A DNA stretch of 64,000 nt from the NCBI RefSeq assembly GCF_013215705.1, contig NZ_JABSQR010000016.1, positions 1 through 64,000 of the forward strand. Direction: 5' to 3'. The position numbers and the translations under genes were made by a program. The stretch's first letter is position 1, and every line of letters starts with the position of its first letter. This document shows, in pieces, positions 28,347 to 38,175 of the stretch. This DNA comes from Moritella sp. Lineage in GTDB: Bacteria > Pseudomonadota > Gammaproteobacteria > Enterobacterales > Moritellaceae. The notes beneath the pieces were generated by a model, which worked only from the letters and a program-made list of their open reading frames with translations, was not told the DNA's origin and searched no databases.

Positions 28347-30017
28347 TTATTTAAGCATCGGTAGGTCTAAGTGTTGTTCTTTGGCGCAGGTTTTAGCAAT
28401 TTCATAACCAGCATCTGCATGGCGCATAACGCCTGTGGCTGGATCATTATGTAATACACGACTAACACGTTCATGGGCATCATCGGTACCGTCACAAAGT
28501 ACCACCATGCCTGAATGTTGAGAGAAGCCCATGCCAACGCCGCCGCCATGATGCAGTGATACCCAAGTAGCACCACTTGCTGTATTGAGCAGCGCGTTTA
28601 ATAGTGGCCAATCTGATACTGCATCAGAACCATCCATCATGCCTTCGGTTTCGCGATTAGGGCTGGCAACTGAACCAGAATCAAGGTGGTCACGACCAAT
28701 TACAATCGGCGCTTTAAGCTCGCCATTTTTAACCATTTCGTTAAAGGCTAAACCAAGACGCTGACGGTCTTTTAAGCCCACCCAACAAATACGTGCCGGC
28801 AGACCTTGAAATTGAATACGTTCGCGAGCCATGTCTAACCAGTTGTGTAGCTGTGGATTATCTGGGATCAGCTCTTTTACTTTTTGATCTGTTTTGTAAA
28901 TATCTTCTGGATCACCAGACAATGCAACCCAACGGAAAGGACCTATGCCTTCACAGAACAGTGGTCGAATATAGGCGGGTACAAAACCGGGGAAATCAAA
29001 CGCATTTTCAACGCCTTCTTCCAATGCCATTTGGCGAATGTTGTTACCATAATCGACGGTGGCAGAACCTGCTTTTTGCAGTTCTAACATGGCTTGTACT
29101 TGTACTGCCATTGATTGTTTAGCTGCTTTAACTACGGCGGCTTCATCTTCTTTACGCATAGATGCAGCGTGCGCCATAGTCCAGCCTTGTGGCAGATAAC
29201 CATTAAGTGGATCGTGAGCTGATGTTTGGTCGGTAGTACAATCTGGAATGACACCACGTTTCACTAATTCAGGGAAAATGTCGGCTGCATTACCAAGTAG
29301 GCCAATCGAAGTTGGCTGCTTGCTTTTGATTGCTTCATCAAGTAGCGCTAATGCTTCATCAAGGGTTGTGGCTTTTTTATCGACATAACCGGTACGCAGG
29401 CGGTAATCGATACGTGATTCATCACATTCAACAGCAATCATAGAAAAGCCTGCCATTGTTGCTGCCAGTGGTTGCGCGCCACCCATGCCACCTAAACCAC
29501 CAGTAAGCACCCAGCGACCTTGTGCTTGGCCGTCAAAATGTTGTTTTGCCATAGCAACGAATGTTTCGTACGTACCTTGCACAATGCCTTGCGAACCGAT
29601 ATAGATCCAAGAACCAGCGGTCATCTGTCCGTACATCATCAAGCCTGCTTTATCGAGCTTGTTGAAGTGTTCCCAGTTTGCCCAATGTGGTACTAGGTTT
29701 GAGTTGGCAATCAGTACACGCGGCGCATTGCTGTGAGTTTTGAATACGCCAACCGGTTTACCTGATTGGACAAGGAGTGTTTCGTCATCTTCTAAACGTT
29801 TTAGTACTTCGACTATTTTGTCGTAACATTCCCAATCACGCGCCGCTCGACCAATGCCGCCATAAACAACCAATGCATGCGGATGCTCGGCAACGTCTGG
29901 GTGTAGGTTGTTCATCAACATTCTTAATGGCGCTTCGGTTTGCCATGATTTCGCGTTGAGCTGGGTGCCGTGAGGGGCAATGATAGTACGAGACGTATCT
30001 AAACGTTTATCAGTCAT
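28347..30017 (-). CDS. hutU: urocanate hydratase
   Basis: Urocanase converts urocanate to imidazolonepropionate with a tightly bound NAD acting as an electrophile. The protein has 556 residues from the ATG at 30017, where AAGGAAATCAAC gives the ribosome site; the longer frame adds eight unlikely residues. Family markers: [37 protein letters not shown], the NAD-binding [11 protein letters not shown] and the C-terminal [16 protein letters not shown]. It lies between hutG and hutH on the same strand, with short spacing, so is part of the hut operon. Confidence 0.97.
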   Translation of the reverse strand: MTDKRLDTSRTIIAPHGTQLNAKSWQTEAPLRMLMNNLHPDVAEHPHALVVYGGIGRAARDWECYDKIVEVLKRLEDDETLLVQSGKPVGVFKTHSNAPRVLIANSNLVPHWANWEHFNKLDKAGLMMYGQMTAGSWIYIGSQGIVQGTYETFVAMAKQHFDGQAQGRWVLTGGLGGMGGAQPLAATMAGFSMIAVECDESRIDYRLRTGYVDKKATTLDEALALLDEAIKSKQPTSIGLLGNAADIFPELVKRGVIPDCTTDQTSAHDPLNGYLPQGWTMAHAASMRKEDEAAVVKAAKQSMAVQVQAMLELQKAGSATVDYGNNIRQMALEEGVENAFDFPGFVPAYIRPLFCEGIGPFRWVALSGDPEDIYKTDQKVKELIPDNPQLHNWLDMARERIQFQGLPARICWVGLKDRQRLGLAFNEMVKNGELKAPIVIGRDHLDSGSVASPNRETEGMMDGSDAVSDWPLLNALLNTASGATWVSLHHGGGVGMGFSQHSGMVVLCDGTDDAHERVSRVLHNDPATGVMRHADAGYEIAKTCAKEQHLDLPMLK

Positions 30018-30077
30018 GTTGATTTCCTTTTCACTTTGCATACTTATTTTGATTAAATTCGGCTTCGGCTTCGGCTT

Positions 30078-31148
30078 TTATTTCGACTTGAACATAGCGC
30101 GGGTGATATCCCACGTTAATCGTGCTGCAAGTCGCGCAGTTTGATTGTCTATATCAAAATTGGGATTGTATTCAGCTAAGTCAGCCACTAACAATTTTGC
30201 TTGGCTTGCTGCATTTCTTGCGTTAAAGATCGGTTGGAGTAAGGCTTCTACACTTTCATAATTCACCCCACGCGCTGCTGGTGCGCTAACACCGGGCGCT
30301 GTGGACGCAGAGAACACATCGATATCTATTGTTAGATAGAGGTGATCCACGTTATCAATAAATGCGATTAACTCTTCGATACGCTCGGCAAGATGATAAG
30401 AAGCCAGCTGGTGGTCTTCGCGATAATGCACCCCGAGTTGATCGGCAAGGGTGAACAACGCTTGGGTATTACTGGCGCGACTGACACCAAGACACGCATA
30501 ATTAAACGCCCAGCCGAGTTGTTGGCAGTGTTTCGCTATCTGATTAAATGGCGTGCCTGAGCTAGTCGGGAATGCTTGTCCATCTGTTGAATAGGTGCGT
30601 AAGTCAAAATGGGCATCAAAATTGATAATACCGATCTTAGGTTTGTTAATGTCGCTGCTTTGAAAGTGCTGCGCTAAACCTTGGAATGTGCCCCAAGCGA
30701 TTTCGTGTCCACCGCCTAATACCATCACTTTGTTTTGTTGGCTGAGGGCTGTTTCGACATGGTTAGCCAGTTCTTTTTGGCTGGCAGCTAAATCAGCATC
30801 GCTGCAATAGATATTTCCTGCATCAACAAGGGTTGATGTGTTAGTACCTGTATCTATAGCAACGGCGTTGTCATGATGCCATGCGGTATTAGCCAGCGCT
30901 TTGCGGATAAGATCCGGTGCTTGTACTGCGCCAACACGGCCTTTATTACGTTTCACACCTTCGTCACAGGCGAAGCCGAGCAGGACAACACCTGCTTGGT
31001 TTGTTAACTGCTCGTCTTTTGCGAGTACAGTAACCTTTTGATGAAAACGCATACCTGCTTCACCGTCTTCGGCGTCAATACGACCCTGCCAAATATCGGC
31101 ATCGGTAGCAGCGTAATTACTTGCTGCGGGATAAGTTGTTTTAGTCAT
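30078..31148 (-). CDS. hutG: formimidoylglutamase, arginase family
   Basis: This gene does the last hut step in the two-metal type of pathway: N-formimidoyl-L-glutamate to glutamate plus formamide. The protein has 356 residues and an arginase/agmatinase fold. Manganese ligands are in [23 protein letters not shown] and [10 protein letters not shown]. The ATG at 31148 lies within the end of hutI (8-bp overlap), which means translational coupling; the much longer open frame upstream is a shadow of hutI. The pathway type (formamide release rather than hutF/formylglutamate) follows from the arginase-like fold and the absence of hutF here. Confidence 0.93.
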   Translation of the reverse strand: MTKTTYPAASNYAATDADIWQGRIDAEDGEAGMRFHQKVTVLAKDEQLTNQAGVVLLGFACDEGVKRNKGRVGAVQAPDLIRKALANTAWHHDNAVAIDTGTNTSTLVDAGNIYCSDADLAASQKELANHVETALSQQNKVMVLGGGHEIAWGTFQGLAQHFQSSDINKPKIGIINFDAHFDLRTYSTDGQAFPTSSGTPFNQIAKHCQQLGWAFNYACLGVSRASNTQALFTLADQLGVHYREDHQLASYHLAERIEELIAFIDNVDHLYLTIDIDVFSASTAPGVSAPAARGVNYESVEALLQPIFNARNAASQAKLLVADLAEYNPNFDIDNQTARLAARLTWDITRAMFKSK

Positions 31149-32352
31149 GACAAAGCTCTCCGTTAACGATGCGAGAGTGCAGTCTTGGTGTGCCCACTTC
31201 ATAAGCGAGCTGGGCAGGATGGTCGATATTCCAGATTGCCAAATCAGCATCATAGCCAACTCGAATCTGGCCGCGTGAATCTTGCAACCCTAACGCTTTC
31301 GCTGCATGGCAAGTTACGCCTCGTAATGCTTCTTCAGGTGTTAATCGAAATAAAGTACAGCCCATATTCATCATCATAGTTAACGATGCGATAGGGGAGG
31401 TACCTGGGTTAAAATCGGTTGCTAATGCCATTGGCACGTTATGTTGACGCAGTAAATCAATTGGCGGTAATTGGGTTTCTCTTAAAAAGTAGAATGCGCC
31501 AGGCAGCAGGGTGGCGACAGTGCCATGTTTAGCAAGTGCTTTTACGCCTTGTTCGTCAAGGAATTCGATATGATCAACCGAGGTGGCGCCCATTTTGGCG
31601 GCTAGTTCACTGCCGCCGAGGTTACTTAATTGCTCGGTGTGACCTTTAATGCCTAAGCCGTGAGATAAAGCAGCTTCGAATACGGCTTTGGTTTGCGCCA
31701 AGTTAAAGCCAATGCCTTCGCAGAATACATCGACAGAGTCCACGAGCTTAGCTGCCACGGCGGCTGGTATTATGTCGTCACACACATAACGGATATAGCT
31801 ATCGGCATTGCCTTTATATTCGGGAGGTACTGCGTGCGCAGCCAGTAGTGTTGTGGATACCCTAATACTGGCGTGCAGTTCTAACTGTTTAGCTGCACGT
31901 AGCATTTTTAATTCATCTTCTAGGGTTAAGCCATAACCCGATTTGATTTCAATCGTGGTGACGCCATCTGCGGTCAGTGCAGACAGACGTTGTAGGGCGA
32001 GTTCAACAAGTTGGCTTTCGCTTGCGGCGCGAGTGGCGTTAACAGTCGAAAGGATGCCGCCCCCTTGTTTAGCAATTGTTTCATACGGTACGCCCGTTAA
32101 GCGTTGTTCAAATTCTTTAGCGCGGTTACCAGCAAAAACCAGATGGGTGTGACAGTCGATAAGGCCCGGTGTGATAAGGCGATCTTGGCAATCGATAACT
32201 CGCGTGAAAGCAGCTGTAGGGCATTGCTGCATAGGACCAATTTTAACTATCTTAGCGTTTTCAATTGCAATGTAGCAATTAGGTTGTGTTTGGTAATCTG
32301 AATCACTTTGATCCATAGATACAATCGTTGTATTGGTTAGCAATAGACTCAT
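31141..32352 (-). CDS. hutI: imidazolonepropionase
   Basis: Imidazolonepropionase opens the ring of 4-imidazolone-5-propionate to N-formimidoyl-L-glutamate. It has 403 residues, an amidohydrolase TIM barrel with one metal. The metal site [14 protein letters not shown], the substrate stretch [12 protein letters not shown] and [16 protein letters not shown], and the later [10 protein letters not shown] are typical. It is the first enzyme gene after the HutC operator and overlaps hutG. The TGTATATACA palindrome stands about 20 bp before its start. Confidence 0.96.
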   Translation of the reverse strand: MSLLLTNTTIVSMDQSDSDYQTQPNCYIAIENAKIVKIGPMQQCPTAAFTRVIDCQDRLITPGLIDCHTHLVFAGNRAKEFEQRLTGVPYETIAKQGGGILSTVNATRAASESQLVELALQRLSALTADGVTTIEIKSGYGLTLEDELKMLRAAKQLELHASIRVSTTLLAAHAVPPEYKGNADSYIRYVCDDIIPAAVAAKLVDSVDVFCEGIGFNLAQTKAVFEAALSHGLGIKGHTEQLSNLGGSELAAKMGATSVDHIEFLDEQGVKALAKHGTVATLLPGAFYFLRETQLPPIDLLRQHNVPMALATDFNPGTSPIASLTMMMNMGCTLFRLTPEEALRGVTCHAAKALGLQDSRGQIRVGYDADLAIWNIDHPAQLAYEVGTPRLHSRIVNGELCHD

Positions 32353-32372
32353 CAGGCTCTCACGCTTTTAAA

Positions 32373-32382
32373 TGTATATACA
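32373..32382. promoter_or_regulatory. HutC operator candidate before hutI
   Basis: TGTATATACA, followed by A, is a perfect palindrome and the core of the HutC site known from Pseudomonas and Klebsiella (CTTGTATATACAAG). It lies in the 205-bp gap between hutC and hutI, close to the hutI start, where repression is expected until urocanate is present. Confidence 0.7.
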
Positions 32383-32557
32383 ATTAAATAGACAATTTAA
32401 GCAGGAAGAGCAAGTTTTAAATCGGATTGTTGTGATCTGGTTGTGGTTTTGTTAATTTTTCGAGACTGTTTTTATGATGTATGTCGATATTAAACCGACA
32501 CACTGTTTAGCATAATAGTTTGGCGTAATAATTTGAATTAGCGGACAATAAGCAGTG

Positions 32558-33262
32558 CTATATTTCAGCTTTAAGGCTGAGTTTGTATCTATCTGCTGGA
32601 TGATAAAGCAAGGCAACACTAATCAGAGACTGCTTGCTCCAGGTACGACGATTGAGTAATAAACAAGGTTGCAGCGCTGTTAGGCTTAAGTGCTGCTGGA
32701 TAGACTGGGTTGGCATGACCGCTTCAACAGTATGCTCAATTGAACTTAATGGACAATTTTTGGTGAGGTATTCATTAGGTGTCGCGAGGCTGAAATCCTG
32801 TGTTATGTACTCTGGTGCAAACTGAGGATTGACCCAACGTAGTTCCAGTTGTAATGCAGTATCGTCCTCATAGTGTATGATTTCACTAAAGAAAATGGCT
32901 GTGTCAAGTTTTACGCCTAGTCTCATCGCTATTTCATCATTCGCCTGTATTGTCACCTGACGCAGTATTTTATTGCTGTATATTTTACCTCGTTGACGGA
33001 TCTCATCAGCAATATTACGAATATCACTCAGTGATGATTCAACCTTTTTCTCACATACAAATGTACCCAAGCGTGGGGTTCTTTTCAATAGACCTTGGTT
33101 GACGAGATCGCGAATGGCTTTATTGACCGTCATCCGGCTGACATTAAATTGTTTGGTTAATTCGAGTTCTGTAGGGATCTTACTACCAGGCAGCCAAATG
33201 TGAGAATTGATTTTCTCATGGATGAAGTCTTGGATTTGAATATAGCGTGGCGAACTGTTCAT
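32558..33262 (-). CDS. hutC: GntR-family histidine utilisation repressor
   Basis: A 234-residue repressor with an N-terminal GntR winged helix (PTELELTKQFNVSRMTVNKA) and a C-terminal UTRA domain of the HutC type (LRQVTIQANDEIAMRLGVKL onward). HutC blocks hut transcription and is released by urocanate. The gene lies upstream of hutI in the same direction. A HutC-like site stands before hutI and a weaker one before hutC itself, so both are probably repressed by it. Confidence 0.92.
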   Translation of the reverse strand: MNSSPRYIQIQDFIHEKINSHIWLPGSKIPTELELTKQFNVSRMTVNKAIRDLVNQGLLKRTPRLGTFVCEKKVESSLSDIRNIADEIRQRGKIYSNKILRQVTIQANDEIAMRLGVKLDTAIFFSEIIHYEDDTALQLELRWVNPQFAPEYITQDFSLATPNEYLTKNCPLSSIEHTVEAVMPTQSIQQHLSLTALQPCLLLNRRTWSKQSLISVALLYHPADRYKLSLKAEI

Positions 33263-33326
33263 AGCGTCTAACCTTAATAACGTCTAATTTTAATAGCTGT
33301 ATAATGGCGTAATCAATTAAACTTAA

Positions 33327-33338
33327 TTGACTATACAA
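33327..33338. promoter_or_regulatory. degenerate HutC operator before hutC
   Basis: TTGACTATACAA differs from the ideal TTGTATATACAA at two positions and lies about 65 bp upstream of hutC. It would allow weak autoregulation. The match is short, so confidence is low. Confidence 0.35.
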
Positions 33339-33521
33339 ATGATCTATTAGTTAGTAATAAAATGCAAGTTATTATGTGTTAGTGGTATTTTGTATGGTGG
33401 GAGCTGGATTTTAAATTTGGCTAAGCGGTTCAGCACAAGGTGTTCACAGGCTTAGAGCTTATGCTTCAAAGAGGACATTATGCGAAGTTGAGATTAACAC
33501 CTCGTTAAGAGGCAAAAAATT

Positions 33522-33563
33522 GTTGGCTAAAATATTGAGGGACGAAAACAGCCAACTTTTTTT
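33522..33563 (+). terminator. intrinsic terminator with no clear gene before it
   Basis: GTTGGCT and AGCCAAC form the stem, extended by A5 against T7, then a run of seven T on the plus strand. No plus-strand protein gene precedes it; both neighbours are on the minus strand. The bases 33430-33510 contain another inverted repeat (AGGTGTT with AACACCT), so a short untranslated plus-strand RNA is possible. Confidence 0.55.
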
Positions 33564-33624
33564 GTCCTTTTAAACTTATTATGTTTTAACTACGCCAAAA
33601 TCGACAACTTTAACATTCTGATAT

Positions 33625-34491
33625 TTAATCAATAGCCAATATTTCGAAGCTTGCTATTTTAATAAAGGTTTTCAATTGGCTACTTTTGGTGGCTTCAACT
33701 ATGCTTTTTTCTAAAGCATTTCTATTCTTCCTTGCATCTGCTATTGAAAGACGTTCCATTTGACTATGGACTTCACTTACTACATTTTTACTTAAAGATT
33801 CTTCCGCTTTTTCTCTAGTACCATAAACTGCTACTATTTTAGGCGCATCCTGAGCAGATAAAACTGTATCATAACTTAGATTTACAAAAGAAAACCCATC
33901 CAGAAATCTTACATTTATTGCTCCTTTTTCCTTCCTATCATCTTTGGCAATAGTTGTATTTCCAGTTGATTTTTTTTCTAAAGCATCTGCTTTATTAGAT
34001 GGAATATTAGTCGATATTTTCGATGTAACTTCGTCTAAACCATAAATTTGCTGTACAAGTGTTAATTTGGTTGAATGAACCCCTAGAGTAAATATAACAC
34101 CGCTAACACTAACAACCCCAACCCAGAATTGCCAACCAACATGTTGGTAGAGCCATTTTAAAGTGATCTTCTCGGGGTGTTCGATTTCTTTTACTTTTAA
34201 TGTCTCTTTTTTAGGTTCTTGCTCGCTTTGCATTTGAAGCTTAATAATTGCTTGATTAACTATACCTATACACTCCCCTAAAGCTTCATGGTGTGTAGCT
34301 CGTCTCATATTGTACGAAGATTTAACATGATCTGACCAAAATAAAAATTTATTATGAAGTTTTTCATCAAACTCTAATAATGGAATAACGCTATCGGACC
34401 ACAGTAGAAAGTCATCATGATTCGAAAAAACACCCATATCTCCGCGCTTTTTCGAAAGCTCTTTTAGTCTAGTTAATATCTGAATGCTCAT
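33625..34491 (-). CDS. orphan single-TM protein, unknown
   Basis: A 288-residue protein I do not recognise. The N-terminal half is soluble and helical (NHDDFLLWSDSVIPLLEFDE), with no signal peptide. One membrane helix is at about residues 120-140 (GWQFWVGVVSVSGVIFTLGV), then a charged, Ser/Lys-rich C-terminal half that includes INVRFLDGFSFVNLSYDTVL. This suggests a type II or tail-like inner-membrane topology. It is AT-rich and lies in an accessory stretch with a broken tyrosine recombinase, so it may be cargo brought in by transfer. No catalytic motif is visible. Confidence 0.55.
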   Translation of the reverse strand: MSIQILTRLKELSKKRGDMGVFSNHDDFLLWSDSVIPLLEFDEKLHNKFLFWSDHVKSSYNMRRATHHEALGECIGIVNQAIIKLQMQSEQEPKKETLKVKEIEHPEKITLKWLYQHVGWQFWVGVVSVSGVIFTLGVHSTKLTLVQQIYGLDEVTSKISTNIPSNKADALEKKSTGNTTIAKDDRKEKGAINVRFLDGFSFVNLSYDTVLSAQDAPKIVAVYGTREKAEESLSKNVVSEVHSQMERLSIADARKNRNALEKSIVEATKSSQLKTFIKIASFEILAID

Positions 34492-34914
34492 TTATACGTA
34501 AACCATCTCTTAAAACATAATTTGTATAGTAGTACGTCTCATTTGCCCCTAATCCATTCACCATCGAAAATAAAATTTTGCAATTGAAAATAGTATTATT
34601 AATTACTTCTGGGTAAATGAGCAGTCCTGTAAATCATTTTGTGAGTCTTGTAAGTTATAAACAAAACTAGCTATATAACTGATTATATTGGTATTAATTT
34701 TCACTGGCAAGATAAACGTGATTGTTTTTTGGAAATTCAAGACCGCTTTCACCAAAATGCCAATAACACTGTATAAAATCATCCTATCTAGTCTTTTTTA
34801 TTACACATAAGTAGGATTAACTTAGTTGGTGAATTTTGCATGATAAAAATATGGTAAACCGGTATGAATATATTGTGGATGAGCAGTTACTCTAAGCCAC
34901 TTAGGGGCATGTTT
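34492..34914. other. intergenic, nothing recognised
   Basis: An AT-rich stretch of more than 400 bp between the orphan protein and the recombinase remnant. I see no gene, RNA or repeat in it. It is probably decayed. Confidence 0.4.
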
Positions 34915-34941
34915 GGTCTTCAACTATAGTTGTTGAAGACC
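34915..34941. repeat. perfect inverted repeat after the recombinase remnant
   Basis: GGTCTTCAAC and GTTGAAGACC are perfect 10-bp arms around a 7-base loop, 10 bp after the recombinase stop. No T run follows on either side, so it may be a weak terminator or the end of the mobile unit. Confidence 0.6.
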
Positions 34942-34951
34942 AGAACTAAAT

Positions 34952-35461
34952 TTAACTATCCGTTTCCTCAGATAACTTCAGGGCATCTTCAATCTCAATG
35001 CCTAAGTATCGAATTGTGTTATCTACTTTTGTATGGCCTAAAAGCAGTTGCACTGCACGTATATTTTTAGTGCGGGCATATATCAACGTAGCTTTGGTTC
35101 GTCTCATCGAATGCGTGCCATATAAGTTGTCATCCAGCCCTAAGCTTAGCGCCCACGACTTGATAATCTTTGAGTAGTAAGAATAACTAATCGGTTTGCC
35201 GAAAAGATCCACCTACTGATGCTTTGTTGACTTCTAAGTGTTATTTAAAATTGAACGTAGTTTACTATCTATAGCCAAGTTTAAGAGGGCTAGTTGCATT
35301 GGGTTATCATTAATTTGGAGTCTGGTTCGAATGCCCCAAATGTCTTCTAGTCTAAATGGCTTCTTAGCACCATGTACGGAGCTTGGAAATGGACAACATG
35401 GGTTAGAGATTAAACTCAACAAGCTAGATTCGCATTGCAGGATATAATAAATTAAATTCAT
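34952..35461 (-). pseudogene. tyrosine recombinase/integrase with internal deletion
   Basis: Two pieces of one recombinase on the minus strand. The first part (35461-35237) ends KPFRLEDIWGIRTRLQINDN to LALLNLAIDSKLRS and then runs into a stop. The second (35212-34952) reads MDLFGKPISYSYYSKIIKSW, YGTHSMRRTKATLIYARTK, VQLLLGHTKVDNTIRYLGIE. The middle part of the catalytic domain, which holds the first active-site arginine (CDLV-type stretch), is missing, so it cannot recombine. The family is the short, approximately 200-residue tyrosine recombinase common in proteobacterial mobile elements. Confidence 0.85.
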
Positions 35462-35798
35462 CTATGTTGAATATTAAAGACTAAGTATTATTTGTTATTG
35501 CTATATTAATCTTATTTTAATAACTTTTAATAACTTTTAATTGTTTCGCGTATGTTGCAAGTGATTGTTTTAACTATCTTTGGAATCAACATCCCAATTT
35601 AAATGCAATTAAAGTGAATGATTATTGATTAAGCTACTGGCGGTGTCACACATAGTCACATGCATTAGTAAAACTAATGCTTAATAGTATTTTTTGTCAT
35701 TGTTACATAGTTATTTCATGCGCTACTATATTCACCAGATAAGCATATAAACATCACCCAGTTAAAACATAAATTATTAAATTCAGGTAGAGGCTAAT
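35462..35798. other. intergenic, promoter of the DUF1127 gene
   Basis: A 337-bp, strongly AT-rich gap. No gene or RNA is seen. It should hold the promoter of the small protein that follows; I cannot pick -35 and -10 boxes with confidence. Confidence 0.4.
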
Positions 35799-35993
35799 AT
35801 GGCACACGCAGCGCACTTCAATATGATTCCACAAGATTTGGCTTTAGATAAAAAAGCTTATGCTGTTTCTATCAAAGGACTGATTAGACACACTAAAGAC
35901 ATTTTATTTAGTCATAAAAAAGAAACATCATTAGATATTCAATTAAGAGGGTTATCACCGCATATCCTACGTGATATCGGCATGATGCGATAA
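35799..35993 (+). CDS. DUF1127 small protein
   Basis: A 64-residue basic protein. The C-terminal IQLRGLSPHILRDIGMMR is the DUF1127 (YjiS-type) motif, L-x-x-L-x-x-x-x-L-x-D-I-G-x-x-R. The N-terminal half is not conserved. In other proteobacteria such proteins bind RNA or affect phosphate and sRNA turnover; the role here is unknown. The ATG follows AGAGGC. A strong terminator follows. Confidence 0.75.
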   Translation: MAHAAHFNMIPQDLALDKKAYAVSIKGLIRHTKDILFSHKKETSLDIQLRGLSPHILRDIGMMR

Positions 35994-36009
35994 TTGACAT
36001 TGATTTTTA

Positions 36010-36035
36010 AAACGCCAGCATTTGCTGGCGTTTTT
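36010..36035 (+). terminator. intrinsic terminator after the DUF1127 gene
   Basis: AAAACGCCAGCA and TGCTGGCGTTTTT form a compact GC-rich stem with a short loop and a T5 tail, 17 bases after the stop. A textbook rho-independent terminator. Confidence 0.9.
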
Positions 36036-36178
36036 GTTTCTAATATTAATAAATATTCACCAACAGAGAGTAAATTTTTACCTATTGTCGTATCGATAAA
36101 TATATGGCCAATTAATGTGAACAAATCATTTATAGATAAAATCAAAGGTTAAGTTCACAAGCGGAGTGTGGTACCAGA

Positions 36179-36235
36179 AATAAGTGTTGATCTAGTTATG
36201 ACAAATGGTGAGGCCTCGGGAGCCCACCACTTATT
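36179..36235. terminator. complex hairpin after the EF-hand gene
   Basis: Outer arms AATAAGTG and CACTTATT enclose an inner hairpin built from GGTGAGGC and GAGCCCACC. It lies 21 bases after the EF-hand stop on the minus strand and is followed by TCTTTT on the plus strand, so it may end transcription either way. Confidence 0.4.
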
Positions 36236-36256
36236 CTTTTAACGAACTAATAATGT

Positions 36257-36997
36257 CTAAAAGTCTTCTAAAGCAGCGAAATACGCCATCACTTCATCAA
36301 TATGAAATTTACCATCTTTGTTTGTATCAGCATTTTCCATCATAAATGCATCAAAACATTCTTCCCAATACACAGAAATGCTTCTGGCATACTCAAGATC
36401 CATACCATCATCAGGATCAATGAATCCCGTTTTATCGTAGTCGTAGTTTTCTAAGAACGCTTTAATCTGTGTTAGTTCTTCACTTGTGAAGCGAGCTGTA
36501 TCATTTGAAATGATTCGACGAAGTTGGAAATTAAATACTGCACGACCTGCACCATCTAAGATTACAGACAGATTTCGTTCTGTTTCATTATTTTTGATAC
36601 CGAAATTGTCAGCGCTCTTAAAAGTAAGGGTTTTTTCACCAAAGTCATCATCACCACCATTGAAACCACCATCTATATCTTTCATGCTGCATCGGATAGA
36701 CACTTCATGAATAGCTGGGATTTGAAAAGTATTTGTAAAATTTTTATGAAGGCAATCGATGGTTTCACCACTGTTTACGTTATGGGTGTGAGTCAAATAT
36801 GCATTTTTATGTGATGGGTCCACTTCTAAAAAGGCAATGTGGCTTGCCAGTGTTAGCATTAAATTATCTCGGTCATTTAAAGGGTGCCCATTCGAAGCAG
36901 AATGTACAGCCCATTTTAAATCACCTGAACTCCAATTATCAGAATCGTCAGTAAGGTTGATTGACATTAATTGGATTTGAAATTCATTTTTCATCAT
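36257..36997 (-). CDS. EF-hand calcium-binding protein
   Basis: A 246-residue protein without signal peptide or TM helix. Two EF-hand loops lie at the C-terminal end: one in NYDYDKTGFIDPDDGMDLEY and a better one in NADTNKDGKFHIDEVMAYF, with D-x-N-x-D-G-x-F-x-x-D-E spacing. The N-terminal two-thirds (WSSGDLKWAVHSASNGHPLN, then a beta-rich stretch) is unknown to me. Bacterial EF-hand proteins often bind calcium for folding or signalling. An AAGGGAATAA site precedes two adjacent ATGs. It stands alone in the accessory stretch. Confidence 0.65.
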   Translation of the reverse strand: MMKNEFQIQLMSINLTDDSDNWSSGDLKWAVHSASNGHPLNDRDNLMLTLASHIAFLEVDPSHKNAYLTHTHNVNSGETIDCLHKNFTNTFQIPAIHEVSIRCSMKDIDGGFNGGDDDFGEKTLTFKSADNFGIKNNETERNLSVILDGAGRAVFNFQLRRIISNDTARFTSEELTQIKAFLENYDYDKTGFIDPDDGMDLEYARSISVYWEECFDAFMMENADTNKDGKFHIDEVMAYFAALEDF

Positions 36998-37121
36998 TTA
37001 TTCCCTTAAGTGAATGATATATGTATTTTAATCGTTAACATTTAACTGCTTAGGTGCAAATTATCAAACTTAACTATTAGTTAATAGTATTATTTTTATT
37101 GGTTTAAAAAATTTTGATATA

Positions 37122-37282
37122 GACCAACTATGTCGTATTGCGTGTATGTGCCGAGCCAATTTTTTTAATCAATTCAAACTACAGTTCGGCTGTACGCCTC
37201 TGGCATTTCAACAGCAGAAACGTTTGAAAAAAGCAGCGGAACTGATTAAAACAGGTATGCAGATAACGCAAGTGAGTTTTGA
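37122..37282 (+). pseudogene. AraC-family regulator fragment
   Basis: The frame reads DQLCRIACMCRANFFNQFKL, QFGCTPLAFQQQKRLKKAAE, LIKTGMQITQVSFEL and then loses similarity. This is the second half of an AraC/XylS DNA-binding domain (S-R-R-x-F-x-x-x-F-K-x-x-F-G-x-x-P). The N-terminal domain is gone and the last helix is cut, so it is a dead remnant. An open frame to 37340 overlaps the GNAT gene. Confidence 0.65.
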
Positions 37283-37336
37283 ATTAATCGGTACCAACTG
37301 TCTTGAAAACACCTCCACTTGCCACAAAGCGGGTTA

Positions 37337-37777
37337 CTAAACAGTCCAGAAAAATCGTTGTTTTTCTTTATTTACAGCATTGAGTTTTTGATAAAATTCT
37401 ATTGCAGTAAAATTGTCCTTTGGTGTTTGCCATTGAATTGTATTTATCATGTTTTCTTTTGCAAAATGTTTAAGCTTTTGCATTAATTTTAGGCCAATTC
37501 CCTGTCCTCTTGTTTCTTTGGTCAGGTACAAACAATCAAGATATAGATACCAGTCCATATCCCAGGTTGAAAACTGTGTTATCACCGACATATAACCAAG
37601 TAGTTTATTATTTGATTCTACAACAAAGATAGTTACGGGCAGCGTTTCTAATTTTTTTAATTGTTGATGTTTATTAGAAAACGCTAGTTCATGGCCTTCA
37701 AACAGAGCATGCTCTTTCATCAAGCACAATATGGATTTTTGATCCTTATTTGTTGCAACGCGAATACAATATTCCAT
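37337..37777 (-). CDS. GNAT acetyltransferase
   Basis: A 146-residue acetyltransferase. The AcCoA loop TRGQGIGLKLMQKLKHFA has the canonical Q/R-x-x-G-x-G/A motif, followed by NTIQWQTPKDNFTAIEFYQK near the end, as in diamine N-acetyltransferase-like members. The N-terminal IRVATNKDQKSILCLMKEHA fits the first strand and helix. The substrate is unknown; polyamines are a fair guess. It has 17 bp to the upstream NIPSNAP-like gene, so the two may be one operon. Confidence 0.82.
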   Translation of the reverse strand: MEYCIRVATNKDQKSILCLMKEHALFEGHELAFSNKHQQLKKLETLPVTIFVVESNNKLLGYMSVITQFSTWDMDWYLYLDCLYLTKETRGQGIGLKLMQKLKHFAKENMINTIQWQTPKDNFTAIEFYQKLNAVNKEKQRFFWTV

Positions 37778-37794
37778 CTTAAGTCCAAATATAC

Positions 37795-38100
37795 TTATTT
37801 AAACACTGGGCGAAAAAAACTACGTGTGTAACTCTTAATGCATTGAGTTTGTGCGGCATAATCAAAAGCCGCGATGCATTCTAAATCTTTAAGGGACTCA
37901 TTCCGGTATTGTTCATATTTAGCCAAGCTTGGAAAAGTAAATAAAGCCAATGCTACATTGCTAGCCCCCTCCGATGGTAAAAAGTATCCCTGATGTTGGC
38001 CGCCAAATTTATTGACTAACGGGATCCAGAGTTTCGCATAATTTTCGAACTCTTTAATTTTATTTACATCGACAATATATTCAATAAAACAAGTAACCAT
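37795..38100 (-). CDS. NIPSNAP-family small protein
   Basis: A 101-residue dimeric alpha-beta barrel protein. CFIEYIVDVNKIKEFENYAK opens the fold; WIPLVNKFGGQHQGYFLPSE and LALFTFPSLAKYEQYR are the usual NIPSNAP stretches. Small bacterial members have no settled function. It probably forms an operon with the GNAT gene that follows. A GAGG-like site precedes the ATG. Confidence 0.8.
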   Translation of the reverse strand: MVTCFIEYIVDVNKIKEFENYAKLWIPLVNKFGGQHQGYFLPSEGASNVALALFTFPSLAKYEQYRNESLKDLECIAAFDYAAQTQCIKSYTRSFFRPVFK

Positions 38101-38175
38101 TTAAACCTCTAAATTTCAGGTGAGATAATAGCGACCACGATGATTAGTCATGGTCACCTATAACGGATTTAGCGT

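Noticed and set aside
33430-33510. A second attC-like or cassette site before the terminator at 33522
   Set aside because: The arms pair only in short pieces and no RYYYAAC/GTTRRRY end pair fits.
37146-37340. An intact small AraC protein
   Set aside because: The sequence begins inside the DNA-binding domain and is truncated before its last helix, so it was listed as a pseudogene.
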